Assembly (NCBI GenBank): GCA_029561345.1
Contig: JAKQJC010000064.1
Coordinates: 1 to 64,000, forward strand
Reading direction: 5' to 3'
Length of the DNA: 64,000 nt
From: Chloroflexota bacterium
GTDB lineage: Bacteria > Chloroflexota > Anaerolineae > Anaerolineales > Anaerolineaceae
A program made the translations under genes and the position numbers. The notes beneath the pieces are model-generated. The model was not told the origin of the DNA. It ran no database searches and was given only the letters and a program-made list of their open reading frames with translations. Below, piece by piece: positions 26,721 to 34,639 of this stretch. The first letter of the stretch is position 1. Each line of letters starts with the position of its first letter.

Positions 26721-27203
26721 ATGCTGAAATATGTCGGTCCCCTGATTGTGGTCAGCGACATGGCCGCTGCGCGCCATTTTTACGAAAACCTGCTCGGTCA
26801 GAAAGTGGAAATGGATTTTGGCGAAAATGTCAGTTTTGCAGGCAATTTTTCCATCCACTTCAAACCCCACTTCCAGAACCTGCTGGGCGGGGCAGAGCAT
26901 TTCCCGGTGGCAGAGAAAGCCAACAACGGCGAACTCCATTTTGAAACCGATGACCTGGATGGTATTTACCGGCGCCTCAGCGCCGCCAATGTGAGCTTCA
27001 TTCACCCCATTATTGAGCAGCCCTGGGGCCAGCGCGCCATGCGCTTCTACGACCCCGATGGGCATATCATCGAGACCGGCGAAAGCATGGAAGCCGTGGT
27101 TGTGCGCATGCATGCCGCCGGCCTGACCGATGAAGCCATCCAGCAGAAAACCGGCATGCCCCTGCCCTTTATTGAAGCCGCTCTCCGTTCCCCAACCCCA
27201 TAA
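26721..27203 (+). CDS. VOC (glyoxalase/bleomycin-resistance fold) protein
   Basis: A 160-residue protein with one vicinal-oxygen-chelate domain (residues 1-120: VSDMAAARHFYENLLG, a strand with GELHFETDD, then MRFYDPDGHIIETGE). The family binds a metal with His/Glu from the paired beta-alpha-beta units; some members are enzymes, others bind drugs. A C-terminal extension of about 40 residues resembles a small helix-turn-helix-like segment (LTDEAIQQKTGMPLPFIEAAL). AAGGAG precedes the ATG and a good promoter stands in front. Substrate unknown. Confidence 0.8.
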   Translation: MLKYVGPLIVVSDMAAARHFYENLLGQKVEMDFGENVSFAGNFSIHFKPHFQNLLGGAEHFPVAEKANNGELHFETDDLDGIYRRLSAANVSFIHPIIEQPWGQRAMRFYDPDGHIIETGESMEAVVVRMHAAGLTDEAIQQKTGMPLPFIEAALRSPTP

Positions 27204-27238
27204 ATCACCTGCCCCGGTCAAAAGCCGGAGCTTTTGTC

Positions 27239-27395
27239 GCGGCTTTGACCATGCCCCATTTCAACCCCTGCTGAGGCTTCATTGTTTTCAATCAGGAAAT
27301 CAGCCGCATGTCGTGTTTTTGCCCCGCTTTGCGGGGCAAAAACACGACACAGTTTATTTTCGCCCCCGCCCACGGGCGGGGGCTGGGGGTGGGCT
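27239..27395 (-). repeat. structured intergenic repeat, copy C
   Basis: Read on the minus strand it has the same order as copy B: CCCACCCCC, a CCCCCGCCC/GGGCGGGGG hairpin (27363-27382), a long hairpin GTCGTGTTTTTGCCCCG / CGGGGCAAAAACACGAC (27309-27347), then TGCGG, GATTGAAA and TGAAATGG, ending CATGGTCAAAG at 27240. It separates the VOC gene from the HAD gene. Confidence 0.75.
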
Positions 27396-27482
27396 TCTTA
27401 AACTGCTTTTTAGTCTGCGCCGGTCAGCCCGCCTCAAAAGGGAGTATAATAACCGGCATAGAAAGGAAGAACGTGCATTACC

Positions 27483-28136
27483 ATGAACCATAAAAATGAA
27501 CTGTCGCCAGCCATCGTGTTTGACCTGGGGGGTGTGTTGATGGACTGGAGCCCATACTACCTGTACTGCGATAAACTCGGCCTCGACCGGCAAACCGTGG
27601 ATCATTTTTTAAAGACCGTGGATTTTTCCGGATGGAACCGCGAGCAGGACCGCGGCCGGACCTTTGCCGAGGCCACCTCTGAACTGAGCGCCCGCTTCCC
27701 TGAATTTCGCGAGCTGATTGTGGCCTACGACGAGCACTACCTCGATTCCCTCAGCGGCCCCATCCTGCCGGTGGTGGCCATTCTGGAAAAGCTGAAATCA
27801 GCCGGCTATCCCCTCTATGCCCTGAGCAACTGGCCCGCTGAAAAATTTGCCCTGGTGCGCCGCCAGTATGCCTTTTTCAACTGGTTCGACGGCATCATCA
27901 TCTCTGGCGAGGTGCGCCTGATCAAACCAGACCGCGCCATCTACGAACTGACCCTTAAACGCATCGGCCGCCCGGCCCCGGAATGCCTTTTCATTGACGA
28001 TCACGCGCCCAACATCCAGGCCGCCCGCGCGCTGGGCTTTCAGACCATCCAGTTCCAATCGCCGGCGCAGCTTGAAAGCGAGCTGCAGCGCCTGGGCATC
28101 CTCTCAACCGTCAGCCAGGGCTGCCCTCAGGTGTGA
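27483..28136 (+). CDS. HAD superfamily hydrolase
   Basis: A 217-residue haloacid-dehalogenase-type phosphatase. Motif I is FDLGGVLMDW, motif II Ser is in LYALSNWP, the Lys is in GEVRLIKPD, and motif III is FIDDHAPN. Motif I has Gly-Gly where most phosphatases have DxD, as in the YihX glucose-1-phosphatase and epoxide-hydrolase-N-like group. It probably removes phosphate from a small metabolite. The AraC gene begins six bases downstream, so the two may be cotranscribed. Confidence 0.85.
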   Translation: MNHKNELSPAIVFDLGGVLMDWSPYYLYCDKLGLDRQTVDHFLKTVDFSGWNREQDRGRTFAEATSELSARFPEFRELIVAYDEHYLDSLSGPILPVVAILEKLKSAGYPLYALSNWPAEKFALVRRQYAFFNWFDGIIISGEVRLIKPDRAIYELTLKRIGRPAPECLFIDDHAPNIQAARALGFQTIQFQSPAQLESELQRLGILSTVSQGCPQV

Positions 28137-28142
28137 CCCCGC

Positions 28143-28958
28143 ATGCCCGCCTGCGCCGGTCAGCCTGCCATCCAGTTCTTCTCCCTGCCCGGAGAGGTTG
28201 ATATCCGCCTGGTGCACGGACAGCATGTCGGCCCGCACACCTTTCCAGCCCATGCCCACCGCTCCTTTGCGCTGGGTTATGTGGAAAAAGGCGGGCGGCT
28301 GATTCAAAGCCAGGGCCAGGCAGCCTCCATCCTTGCCGGAGAAGGCTTCATCCTGAACCCCCTGCAGGCGCATACCTGCCGCATCATGGGCAGCAGCGGG
28401 CATGATTACTGGGTCATCTCCATCTCCGCGGCGCGCATGCAGCGCGGCTTTATCGCCGGCGGCGGCAGCGGATTTCCCCGTTTTCCCCGCCTCAAAATCA
28501 GCGCGCCCGGTTTTCTGCACGCTTTGCCAGCCTGGCTGGAAAACCCCTCAGGCGCCGCTTTTGACCACCTGCTGGAACTGCTGGCCGCCGAAGCGGAGGC
28601 CGTTGAGGCACCAGATCCGGCCGGAGGCGCGCTGCTGGCCGAGATCTTTGAACAGCTGGAAACGCGCCAGGATGAGAAACTTTCGCTGCATGAGCTGGCC
28701 AAAGCCGCTCATCTCAGCCCCTTTTATCTTAATCGGGTTTTTCGCGCTGCCGCCGGGGTGCCGCCGCACACCTACCTGCTGCAAAAGCGCATCAAAAGCG
28801 CCCTCACCGTGCTGACCGAAACCGGCTCGATTGCGGCCGCAGCGCAGAGCCTGGGCTTTGCCGATCAGAGCCATTTCACCCGCCTGTTCAAGCGCGAGGT
28901 TGGCATCACCCCCGGCCGCTACCTGGCCCTGCACCGCAAAAAAGATGGCCGCCTTTAA
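28143..28958 (+). CDS. AraC family transcriptional regulator
   Basis: A 271-residue regulator. Residues about 15-105 form a cupin-like sensor (HTFPAHAHRSFALGYVEKGG), and residues about 170-265 hold two helix-turn-helix motifs (LSLHELAKAAHLSPFYLNRVFRAAAG and IAAAAQSLGFADQSHFTRLFKREVGITPGRY) typical of AraC. The ligand is not known; the target may be the upstream HAD gene or a distant gene. A strong hairpin follows. Confidence 0.9.
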   Translation: MPACAGQPAIQFFSLPGEVDIRLVHGQHVGPHTFPAHAHRSFALGYVEKGGRLIQSQGQAASILAGEGFILNPLQAHTCRIMGSSGHDYWVISISAARMQRGFIAGGGSGFPRFPRLKISAPGFLHALPAWLENPSGAAFDHLLELLAAEAEAVEAPDPAGGALLAEIFEQLETRQDEKLSLHELAKAAHLSPFYLNRVFRAAAGVPPHTYLLQKRIKSALTVLTETGSIAAAAQSLGFADQSHFTRLFKREVGITPGRYLALHRKKDGRL

Positions 28959-28962
28959 CCCC

Positions 28963-28994
28963 AAAGCGGGCCGGTTATAAACCCGGCCCGCTTT
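28963..28994. terminator. bidirectional terminator
   Basis: AAAGCGGGCCGG pairs with CCGGCCCGCTTT (12 bp) around an 8-nt loop between the convergent AraC and cupin genes; T-runs follow on the plus strand (GTTTATAT). Confidence 0.82.
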
Positions 28995-28996
28995 GT

Positions 28997-29374
28997 TTAT
29001 ATCAGGGCAGGCACAAATTTCGCCCACAGGTACAGGTCTTCCCCTTCAGCCTTCACCTGGTGCTTCTCGCCCGGCGCAATGGCCACCATCCGGCCGGCCT
29101 GGTAAGGCAGTTCGCTGCCGCTCAAAAAGCCGCTCCCCTGCCCGCAAATGATCTCATGCAGTTCCCAATGGTCAGGATGCGTATGCTCTGCAATTTCATA
29201 TCCCGCCTGCACGCGCACCAGGTGACAGCTGAACTGCCCGTGGGTGGCTGCGCCGGTGATCAGGTGTTTGAGGTACACCCCTGCGCATGAGGCATGGGGG
29301 CGCCAGGGCAGCGCGTTGATGGGCTGGCTGGTTTCCGGCGTCAGGATGACGCCCTGTTCAACAATCGGGTTCAT
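28997..29374 (-). CDS. single-domain cupin protein
   Basis: A 125-residue cupin. Both conserved motifs are present: EIAEHTHPDHWELHEII (metal His/Glu) and PGEKHQVKA (second His). It binds a metal and probably a small substrate or ligand. The metal ligands look complete, so it may be an enzyme such as a small dioxygenase or isomerase, but nothing identifies the substrate. AGGAG stands before the ATG. Confidence 0.78.
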   Translation of the reverse strand: MNPIVEQGVILTPETSQPINALPWRPHASCAGVYLKHLITGAATHGQFSCHLVRVQAGYEIAEHTHPDHWELHEIICGQGSGFLSGSELPYQAGRMVAIAPGEKHQVKAEGEDLYLWAKFVPALI

Positions 29375-29793
29375 GGCACAACTCCTTGCTGTTTATGAGG
29401 TTGCCACCATGATACTCCGGGGCTTGCCGTCTGTCTTGAATGATCTTGCGCTCTTTCCATCATCATTTTGAGATGCCGCCCGGTTTTCTTCTCTAAACTC
29501 TCCTGCTGGTCTGCCAAAAATGAAATTCACATCTGGCTGTTAATATTTGCGCTTTCCTTCTGATACCAGGCAATCGGTTCATTTGACATGTCATTCACAG
29601 CTTTAACTGCTTCTTCAATACAGTCACAATCCAGATCATTTTCATCATGTCACGCCATATCACGGGAAAACTTATAATATGGTTTTTTTCTTTGTATTGG
29701 CAAATGGCAAACCCTGTTCATGCTGGCAAAGACCATGCCGCCGCTGAAATGGGGTAAAATAAAGGCAGTTCATCCCTTCACAGGAAAAAACCC
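29375..29793. other. gene-free stretch, nothing recognised
   Basis: About 420 AT-richer bases between the cupin and glycosyltransferase genes. A TATAAT at 29669-29674 and a short TTTGACATGTCA palindrome-like string are visible, but no gene, tRNA, strong hairpin or member of the repeat families was found. Confidence 0.5.
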
Positions 29794-30855
29794 ATGCCCA
29801 AACTCAGTGTCATCATCCCGGCGCTTAATGAAGCCGCCCATTTACCACAACTGCTGGACGCGCTGAAGGCCCAATCCCGCCGGCCAGATGAAATCATCGT
29901 CGCCGACGCCGGTTCAAAGGACGGCACCGCCGAACTGGCCCGCGAGCGCGGGGCACAGGTGGTGCCCGGCGGCATGCCCGGCCCCGGGCGCAACGCCGGC
30001 GCGCGGGCCGCCAGCGGAGAAATTCTGCTCTTTCTGGACGCGGATGTGCTGCCGCCGCCCGATTTTATCGCCCTGGCCCTGGCCGAATTTGAGGAGGGTG
30101 GTTATGTGGTGGCCACCTGTCCCACCGAAGCCCTCAGCGACGGCCTGACCGACCGCCTCATCATGGACGCCACCAATATCTACCTGCAAATCATCATCCC
30201 CTTTTCGCCGCGGGCGCCGGGCTTCTGCATTTTTGCCCGCCGCGAAACCCACCAGGCCATCAACGGGTTCGATGAAACCCTGAAAATGTCGGAAGATCAC
30301 GACTATGTGCGCCGCGCCGCGCGCCTGGGCCGCTTCGGCCTGCTCGGCAGCACGCGCATTCCTGTTTCCATGCGCCGGCTGGAAAAAGAGGGCGTTGTCG
30401 GCCTGGCGTTGAAATATTTATGGTGCGAAATGTACGCCCTGGCTGGCAAGCCCATCCGCTCCATGCCCTTTGAATATGAATTTGGCGCCTTCCAGCCCGA
30501 AAAAACCGGCAAAAGATGGCATCTGATGAACGTGGATGATCTGCGGGCCCGCCTCGGCCAGTTCGAAAACCCCATTCACAGCCTGAGCAGCGCCGGCCTC
30601 GAACAGATGCGCCGCCTGGTTGAATTTTCGCCTTTCGAATTTGCCGCCGGGCGCATGCACCTCCTGTTTGAACGCGCCGACCTTGATATTCTGAAAGACT
30701 ACCTGCGGCGGCGCCTTGAATTGAGCTATATGCAAAGGAAGCTTTCCAGCGCCATCGATTTGCTCAACGCCCCGCATGTTGAAATGTCGCAGATGAACGA
30801 GGTCAACAAATGGCTCGATTTCAACGCCGATGACGAACCCGCTCCGCGCAGCTGA
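29794..30855 (+). CDS. family 2 glycosyltransferase
   Basis: A 353-residue GT-A fold transferase. The N-terminus SVIIPALNEAAHL binds the nucleotide, VADAGSKDGTAE and FLDADVLPPP (DxD metal site) follow, and GFDETLKMSEDHDY is the acceptor-side motif. The C-terminal third has a helical tail of unknown role. It should transfer a sugar to a lipid or polysaccharide acceptor. The next gene, 21 bases on, is an isoprenylcysteine-methyltransferase-like membrane protein, so the two may work on a lipid-linked product. Confidence 0.85.
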   Translation: MPKLSVIIPALNEAAHLPQLLDALKAQSRRPDEIIVADAGSKDGTAELARERGAQVVPGGMPGPGRNAGARAASGEILLFLDADVLPPPDFIALALAEFEEGGYVVATCPTEALSDGLTDRLIMDATNIYLQIIIPFSPRAPGFCIFARRETHQAINGFDETLKMSEDHDYVRRAARLGRFGLLGSTRIPVSMRRLEKEGVVGLALKYLWCEMYALAGKPIRSMPFEYEFGAFQPEKTGKRWHLMNVDDLRARLGQFENPIHSLSSAGLEQMRRLVEFSPFEFAAGRMHLLFERADLDILKDYLRRRLELSYMQRKLSSAIDLLNAPHVEMSQMNEVNKWLDFNADDEPAPRS

Positions 30856-30876
30856 TTAAAAAAGAGGAGAAGCATC

Positions 30877-31473
30877 ATGTCCGATATCCTGAAATACATC
30901 TATCTCGCCGGCATGCTCATCCAGGAGGGCATCCGCTACCCGCACCGCCTGCGTCAGCGCAAGGCCTGGCGCGAGGGCGGCATGGTCGAAACCCGTATGA
31001 ACGCCCTCGATTTCACCATTGATATGGTGGCTTTCGCGGGCATGGATCTGATTCCCCTGATGTATATTCTGACGCCCTGGCTCGATTACGCCAGCTACCC
31101 CCTGGACGCCTGGCGGGGCGTTCTTGGCACCCTGCTGCTGATCGGCGCCACTGTGATCCTCTTCATGGCACATCAGGAACTGGCAGCCAACTGGTCGCCC
31201 ACCCTGCAAATTGGCAAATCGCACAAGCTGATCACCACCGGCATCTACCACTACCTCCGCCATCCCATCTATGCCGCCGTCTGGCTGACCGGCCTCGCCC
31301 AATGGCTGATGCTGGGCAATTGGGTGGCGGGTCCTGCCTGCCTGATCTTCTTTCTGCCGGTCTATCTGCGGCGCGTTCCGCGCGAAGAACAGATGATGAT
31401 CGACACCTTCGGGGATCAATACCGCGACTATATGGAAACCACCGGCGGCATTCTTCCGCGGTTTGGAAAATAG
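30877..31473 (+). CDS. isoprenylcysteine carboxyl methyltransferase (ICMT)-like membrane protein
   Basis: A 198-residue protein with four to five membrane helices. The C-terminal half has the ICMT/phospholipid-methyltransferase signature: LITTGIYHYLRHPIYAAVW and later REEQMMIDTFGDQYRDYM. The fold uses S-adenosylmethionine at the membrane. In bacteria the substrate is normally a lipid or small thiol rather than a prenylated protein; it is not known here. AGAGGAG precedes the ATG. Confidence 0.82.
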   Translation: MSDILKYIYLAGMLIQEGIRYPHRLRQRKAWREGGMVETRMNALDFTIDMVAFAGMDLIPLMYILTPWLDYASYPLDAWRGVLGTLLLIGATVILFMAHQELAANWSPTLQIGKSHKLITTGIYHYLRHPIYAAVWLTGLAQWLMLGNWVAGPACLIFFLPVYLRRVPREEQMMIDTFGDQYRDYMETTGGILPRFGK

Positions 31474-31506
31474 AACCTCATTTTTCCCCTGAAAACAATC
31501 TCTGAT

Positions 31507-31542
31507 AAGAAGTGCTGCGGAAAAATTTCCGCAGCACTTCTT
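31507..31542. terminator. bidirectional terminator
   Basis: AAGAAGTGCTGCGGAAA pairs with TTTCCGCAGCACTTCTT (17 bp) around a tiny loop, between the convergent ICMT-like and PPK2 genes. Confidence 0.9.
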
Positions 31543-31545
31543 TGT

Positions 31546-32400
31546 TCACGCCTCTCTGTCCGGCTGGTCGGGTTCCGCTTCCCCGTCCTTACCCCCCAGG
31601 GCCGGACGGTACTGGGTGATATTTTCCACCGGAGAGGGGTATTTCATCTTTAGCTTCCTTAACGTATCCACCAGCACGCTCAACACCACCAGGTTGCGGT
31701 ACCAGTTGCTGTTGGCCGGCACGGCATACCACGGCGCGAATTTGGTGCTGGTGCGCCGCAGGGCGTCGGAATAGGCCGCCATGTAGTTGTCCCACAGCTT
31801 GCGCTCTTCCAGGTCGCCGGGGTTGAACTTCCAGCGTTTTTCGGGCTTCTCAATGCGTTCCAGCAGGCGTTTTTTCTGTTCGTCCGCGCTGATATGCAGG
31901 TAAAACTTGAGGATGGTCACACCTTCATCCGCCAGCATGCGCTCAAAATCGACAATGTGGCGGTAGCGGCGGCGCCACACTGCCTTGGGGACCAGGTTGT
32001 GCACGCGCACCACCAGCACGTCCTCATAGTGGCTGCGGTTGAACACCACCAGTTCGCCCTTGCCCGGCACCTGCGGGTGGATGCGCCATAAATAATCGTG
32101 CGCCAGTTCAATGGGCGTGGGCGCCTTGAAGCTGGCCACCCGCACCCCCTGCGGGTTGACTCCCTCAAAAACGCTGCGAATGGTGCCGTCCTTGCCACCG
32201 GTATCCATGGCCTGCAGCACCACCAGAACGCGGTGTTTGCCCTCGGCATACAGCAGTTCCTGCAGGCTAGCCAGCTCCTTGCGCAGTTCCACCAGGCGCT
32301 GTTTGCCCTCTTCCTTGCTGCCTTCCCAGGCACTGTGATCATCCGGATCCAGTTTTCTCACGTCCAGCTCTTCGCCCTGCCGGATGCGGTATTTATCCAT
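31546..32400 (-). CDS. PPK2 family polyphosphate:nucleotide phosphotransferase
   Basis: A 284-residue PPK2 kinase. Walker A is AMDTGGKDGT, the lid and Walker B are NRSHYEDVLVVRV, and EKRWKFNPGDLEER and WYRNLVVLSVLVDTL are family phrases. It moves phosphate between polyphosphate and nucleoside mono- or diphosphates; this subtype usually makes ADP or ATP from AMP/ADP. ATG at 32400 has GAGGAGG in front of it, and the longer reading from 32442 has no site. It lies next to the arsenic genes but on the other strand. Confidence 0.9.
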   Translation of the reverse strand: MDKYRIRQGEELDVRKLDPDDHSAWEGSKEEGKQRLVELRKELASLQELLYAEGKHRVLVVLQAMDTGGKDGTIRSVFEGVNPQGVRVASFKAPTPIELAHDYLWRIHPQVPGKGELVVFNRSHYEDVLVVRVHNLVPKAVWRRRYRHIVDFERMLADEGVTILKFYLHISADEQKKRLLERIEKPEKRWKFNPGDLEERKLWDNYMAAYSDALRRTSTKFAPWYAVPANSNWYRNLVVLSVLVDTLRKLKMKYPSPVENITQYRPALGGKDGEAEPDQPDREA

Positions 32401-32487
32401 GCTCCACCTCCTCACGAACAAGATATTTTCATTATACGTCACAAGTTACGGCAGATATAACGATTCCAGCCAGAAAACTGGGCAGCC

Positions 32488-32522
32488 TTGACAGGTGCCC
32501 CGTTTATCGTATAATTACGATA
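32488..32522 (+). promoter_or_regulatory. arsR promoter with overlapping ArsR operator
   Basis: TTGACA (32488-32493), a 16-bp spacer and TATAAT (32510-32515) form a near-consensus promoter. The perfect palindrome TATCGTA-TAAT-TACGATA (32505-32522) covers the -10, so repressor binding would shut it. Confidence 0.85.
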
Positions 32523-32529
32523 TAACATC

Positions 32530-32886
32530 ATGACCAAAGAAAACTCCACCCTCCGTCCCCTGACCGATTCAGAAGCCCGCCTGGCCCTGATGCTCAAAGC
32601 CCTTGGCAACCCGGTGCGCTTTCAAATCGTGCAAATTCTGGCTGAAAAACAAACCTGCATCACCGGCGAAATTGTCGAATTCACCACCCTGGCCCAATCC
32701 ACCGTCAGCCAGCACCTCAAGGTGCTGCGCGAAGCCGGGCTGATTGCCGGCGAGGTGGACGGCCCGGCCACCTGCTACTGCCTTAACCTGGATAACATCC
32801 GCTGGCTGAAAACCCAGGTTGGCCTGTGGCTGCCCGCGTGCTGCCGTGATGAAGCACCGGCCGGTTCACCGGTCTGCTGCCCTTAG
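32530..32886 (+). CDS. arsR: ArsR family metalloregulatory repressor
   Basis: A 118-residue winged-helix repressor. The DNA-reading helix is LAQSTVSQHLKVLREAGLI. Cysteines occur at CI in TCITGEI, at TCYC, and in a tail (ACC ... VCCP) that could bind arsenite, as in other ArsR variants with displaced metal sites. The promoter in front contains a perfect palindrome, and a related site lies before the methyltransferase gene, so both genes are probably controlled by it. Metal identity (As(III) or another thiophilic ion) is inferred from the arsM neighbour. Confidence 0.88.
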   Translation: MTKENSTLRPLTDSEARLALMLKALGNPVRFQIVQILAEKQTCITGEIVEFTTLAQSTVSQHLKVLREAGLIAGEVDGPATCYCLNLDNIRWLKTQVGLWLPACCRDEAPAGSPVCCP

Positions 32887-32911
32887 GCAGCCTCTTTTTT
32901 TGGTCCATTAA

Positions 32912-32927
32912 ATCGTATTTTTGCGAT
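32912..32927 (+). promoter_or_regulatory. second ArsR-type site before arsM
   Basis: ATCGTATTTTTGCGAT shares the ATCG..(N)..CGAT arms of the arsR operator and lies 31 bases before the methyltransferase start. No separate promoter is evident, so it may assist repression or loop formation. Confidence 0.45.
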
Positions 32928-32958
32928 AAAGTTTCAACCCTGAAAGGATTTATTTACC

Positions 32959-34371
32959 ATGAGCATGACTCAAGCCTCCAGCCAATATTTTGAAAAAGTC
33001 GCCGGTGAATGGGATTCCCTGCGCAGCGGCTATTTTACCGAAGTGGTCCGCCAGGCCGCCATTGACCATGCCAGCCTGCGTTCTGAAATGAGCGCGGCCG
33101 ATGTGGGCGCGGGCACGGGCTTCCTCTCGGCCGGGCTGGCCCCGCTGGTGAAAACCGTGCACCTGCTCGATGGTTCGTCTGCCATGCTCGATGTGGCCCG
33201 CCGCAACCTGGCTGCCTTCAGCAACATCCGCTATCACCACGCCGAAAGCGCCGCCCTGCCCCTGCCCGACGGCGCGGTGGATGCCGCCCTGGCCAACATG
33301 TACCTGCATCACTGCCCCGACCCGCAGGCCGCCATCCGCGAGATGGCGCGCATTGTGGCCCCAGGCGGGCGCGTGGTCATCACCGACCTCGACACCCATA
33401 CCCACGCCTGGATGAAAGAAGAAATGGCCGATGTCTGGCTGGGCTTTGACCGCGCGCAAATCCGCGCCTGGTTTGAAGCTGCCGGGCTGGTCAACGTGGT
33501 GGTTGACTGCACCGGTCAATCGTGCTGCACTGAAAGCGATTCAGACGCAGTCAGCGCCGGTGACCGTTCCGCCAAAATCAGCGTGTTTGTCGCCGCGGGC
33601 ACCGTGCCCCTGGCCGCCCATCAGGATGTCAAACAGGCCTACGGCGCCATTGCATCTGAAGGCGGCGGCTGCCATTGCAGCTGCGACTGCGGCAGCACCG
33701 CCCCGGCGCCCGTCAACGACGGCATTTACACCGATGAGGAAATGGCCGCGGTTCCCGGCGAAGCCGCCGGTTTATCGCTGGGCTGCGGCAATCCCCTGGC
33801 TCTGGCTGAGCTAAAGCCCGGCCTGACGGTGGTGGATATTGGCAGCGGGGCCGGCATGGATGCCTTCCTGGCAGCCCGCGCCGTGGGTCCGCAGGGCAAA
33901 GTCATCGGTGTGGACCCCACCCCGGCCATGCTGGAACGCGCCCGCGCCGCCGCCCAAAAGCACGGCTTTTCGCAGGTCAGCTTCCGCGAAGGCCGCGCCG
34001 AAGCCCTGCCGCTGGAAGATGCCTGCGTGGACGTGATCACCTCCAACTGCGTGATCAACCTGACCGAAGATAAGGGCCGCGCCTTTCGCGAGGCAGCGCG
34101 CGTGCTCAAACCTGGCGGCAAGCTGGTGCTCAGCGATATGGTCACTGACCGTCCGCTGTCCATGGCCACGCGGCAGAACGCCGCCGGCTGGGCCGACTGC
34201 CTGAACGGCGCACTCAGCGAGGGCGAATATCTCGACCTCATCCGTCAGGCCGGGCTGCAAATTGCCGCCTCCCGCCGCAGCGCGAATGAAGGTCACATGG
34301 ATGGCTGCGCGGTCTATTCATTGCAGGTGCTGGCGGTCAAACCGGCCGCCAAAAGCTGCTGCTGCCAGTAA
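32959..34371 (+). CDS. arsM: double methyltransferase: class I MTase fused to ArsM
   Basis: A 470-residue protein with two S-adenosylmethionine domains. Residues 1-215 are a UbiE-like domain (VGAGTG at 49-54), resembling the methyltransferase that follows the HTH in ArsR-methyltransferase fusions. Residues 222-470 are ArsM, arsenite methyltransferase: VVDIGSGAGMD (291-301) and the three conserved Cys, C276 (SLGCGNP), C364 (SNCVINL) and C414 (WADCLNG). Cys clusters occur at 238-244 (CHCSCDC), 189-190 and 467-469. The C-terminal half should methylate As(III) to volatile forms; the first half's role is unknown. It lies 72 bases after arsR. Confidence 0.88.
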   Translation: MSMTQASSQYFEKVAGEWDSLRSGYFTEVVRQAAIDHASLRSEMSAADVGAGTGFLSAGLAPLVKTVHLLDGSSAMLDVARRNLAAFSNIRYHHAESAALPLPDGAVDAALANMYLHHCPDPQAAIREMARIVAPGGRVVITDLDTHTHAWMKEEMADVWLGFDRAQIRAWFEAAGLVNVVVDCTGQSCCTESDSDAVSAGDRSAKISVFVAAGTVPLAAHQDVKQAYGAIASEGGGCHCSCDCGSTAPAPVNDGIYTDEEMAAVPGEAAGLSLGCGNPLALAELKPGLTVVDIGSGAGMDAFLAARAVGPQGKVIGVDPTPAMLERARAAAQKHGFSQVSFREGRAEALPLEDACVDVITSNCVINLTEDKGRAFREAARVLKPGGKLVLSDMVTDRPLSMATRQNAAGWADCLNGALSEGEYLDLIRQAGLQIAASRRSANEGHMDGCAVYSLQVLAVKPAAKSCCCQ

Positions 34372-34389
34372 TCCCTGCTCATCCCTCCT

Positions 34390-34423
34390 CAGCCCAACCC
34401 CCTCAGGTTGGGCTGTTTTTTTT
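34390..34423 (+). terminator. intrinsic terminator of the arsenic operon
   Basis: CAGCCCAACC pairs with GGTTGGGCTG around a 6-nt loop, followed by eight T residues. Confidence 0.92.
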
Positions 34424-34555
34424 ATAACCGCCGCGGGAAAGGCCTCAAGGGTGTATCTCACAATATATACCCGATAAACACCCGCTGCAAATTAGTTCCC
34501 CCCCTCCCCGCGTTCATCACACGATGGCTTTCACCCTTGCAAATGAAATAAAGTC

Positions 34556-34584
34556 TTGCCAGAATGAGCGGTTTAAAGTATAGT
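34556..34584 (+). promoter_or_regulatory. promoter of the Agl23-like gene
   Basis: TTGCCA (34556-34561), a 17-bp spacer and TATAGT (34579-34584), 55 bases before the ATG at 34640. Confidence 0.75.
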
Positions 34585-34639
34585 AACACTTGGGCGGAGC
34601 TGAACCTCCGCAAAATTTGCATTTTAAGGCGAAGGTAGC

